Shown piece after piece: positions 63,410-64,000 of a DNA stretch of 64,000 nt. Below the pieces are notes generated by a model. That model was given only the letters and a program-made list of their open reading frames with translations. It was not told the origin of the DNA and ran no database searches. Made by a program: the position numbers and the translations under genes. The first letter of the stretch is position 1. The number at the start of each line of letters is the position of its first letter. The DNA is from an uncultured Porphyromonadaceae bacterium (GTDB lineage Bacteria; Bacteroidota; Bacteroidia; Bacteroidales; Muribaculaceae): positions 1 through 64,000 of the forward strand of contig CAMWMR010000001.1 of NCBI GenBank assembly GCA_947175425.1, read 5' to 3'.

Positions 63410-64000
63410 TTACAGGATAAACAAGTCGCGAATTACTGCGTCGCTTAAAAGCCAGTGCTCTTCGGGGATAAAAATTCTTTCGCATTCCAAGCGCAAAATC
63501 CCTCGATGCAATGTGGATTGCGCATTTGCTAAAATGCATTTACGCGCTTTCTCCGGCAAATCTTCCAAGTCGAGACCTTTTGCTGTTCTCAGCGAAATCA
63601 TTATTGTGTCATTAATGCGGTCGGTTTCGGTTTCCTCATCAACCAAAGCAGCCGTTTCCGGAGATTGGAGGTATTGCTTGATGTCGCCCGGAACATATCT
63701 GCGCTGTCCGTCGCAACCGAGGCTGTGCGCCCCGGGACCAAGTCCGAGATATGGGGTGCCATCCCAATAAGCCGAATTATGCTGCGACCGGAATCCGTCT
63801 AAAGCAAAATTTGAAATCTCGTAATGATTGAATCCTGCATTGGCGGTGTAATCGCACAGCGTCCGGTACATGTTGTTTATTGTTTCATCGGACGCTTCTT
63901 TGACAATACCCTGTTTTCTCCGTTGCCAAAGTACTGTGCCTTCTTCAAAACTGAGGCAGTAGGCCGATATGTGCTGTACACCGCTTTCGATAAGTTTGGA
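63410..64000 (-). CDS. hemW: HemW-like radical SAM protein (3' part, runs off window)
   Basis: C-terminal part of a coproporphyrinogen-III-oxidase-like/HemW protein. The reading frame is open from the window edge, so the gene starts beyond 64000 and the radical-SAM CxxxCxxC half is not visible. The edge region has HISAYCLSFEEGT, equivalent to the family's HISxYxLxxExGT. The remainder has HYEISNFAL, HNSAYWDGTPYLGLGPGAHS and the C-terminal HemW domain (DTIMISLRTAKGLDL). HemW proteins deliver haem to respiratory enzymes and are often misnamed HemN. The internal Met at 63871 is not the true start. Confidence 0.88.
   Translation of the reverse strand, partial: SKLIESGVQHISAYCLSFEEGTVLWQRRKQGIVKEASDETINNMYRTLCDYTANAGFNHYEISNFALDGFRSQHNSAYWDGTPYLGLGPGAHSLGCDGQRRYVPGDIKQYLQSPETAALVDEETETDRINDTIMISLRTAKGLDLEDLPEKARKCILANAQSTLHRGILRLECERIFIPEEHWLLSDAVIRDLFIL

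Noticed and set aside
1-64000. CRISPR arrays, tRNA, rRNA, insertion sequences or prophage
   Set aside because: No repeat-spacer pattern, no tRNA-like cloverleaf, no rRNA-like stretch and no transposase or phage structural gene was recognised. The recombinase at 25274 stands alone.

Overview
The window looks like a chromosome segment from a gut Bacteroidales bacterium, probably Muribaculaceae or a close relative (family placement is inference). The signs are Bacteroidota promoters (-33 TTTG, about 19-20 bp, -7 TAnnTTTG) before several operons, a MurF-Alr fusion, a 547-residue PPi-dependent phosphofructokinase, a FecR/DUF4974-type sigma-regulation locus with a DUF4249 lipoprotein, PorE-like and PorT-like envelope proteins, and C-terminal domains resembling type IX secretion (T9SS) sorting signals. 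Gene density is high. I saw no rRNA, tRNA or CRISPR array.

Layout. 1-9 kb: FNT-family channel, ABC-F ATPase, TonB-dependent receptor, a RelA/SpoT homologue whose synthetase half looks degenerate, and a PorE-like OmpA lipoprotein. 9-17 kb: a tight envelope run with GSCFA protein, MurF-Alr fusion, ThiE-like protein, flippase-like membrane protein, NfeD protease, KdsB and a non-catalytic M16 homologue. 17-21.8 kb: PPi-phosphofructokinase, LysM protein, PorT-like barrel and a uracil-DNA glycosylase family protein. 21.9-26.5 kb: a Wza/Wzc export pair ending in a strong terminator, then a solitary tyrosine recombinase. 26.5-36 kb: a minus-strand operon of four large exported proteins behind a cobalamin riboswitch. 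36-38 kb: ptb-buk. 38.3-43.8 kb: ECF sigma, barrel protein, miniature anti-sigma, STN-type TonB receptor and DUF4249 lipoprotein, interrupted by an exact 364-bp tandem duplication. 43.8-55 kb: sdaA, tamB, a DPE2-like 4-alpha-glucanotransferase and clpC on the minus strand. 55-64 kb: gyrA, a TPR protein, mutA-mutB and the 3' part of hemW.

The most striking system is the riboswitch operon. Its leader has a promoter, a complete cobalamin aptamer and an intrinsic terminator. The genes encode two DUF5074-type beta-propeller proteins, which I infer resemble the Bacteroides surface B12-binding protein BtuG; a small protein sharing an N-terminal module with one of them; and a double beta-helix protein. 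All four appear to have SPI signal peptides and T9SS-like C-termini instead of lipoprotein anchors, and no BtuB or BtuCDF gene accompanies them. I infer a surface corrinoid-capture system. The same window encodes the adenosylcobalamin enzyme methylmalonyl-CoA mutase (MutAB), one possible consumer of the cofactor in propionate formation.
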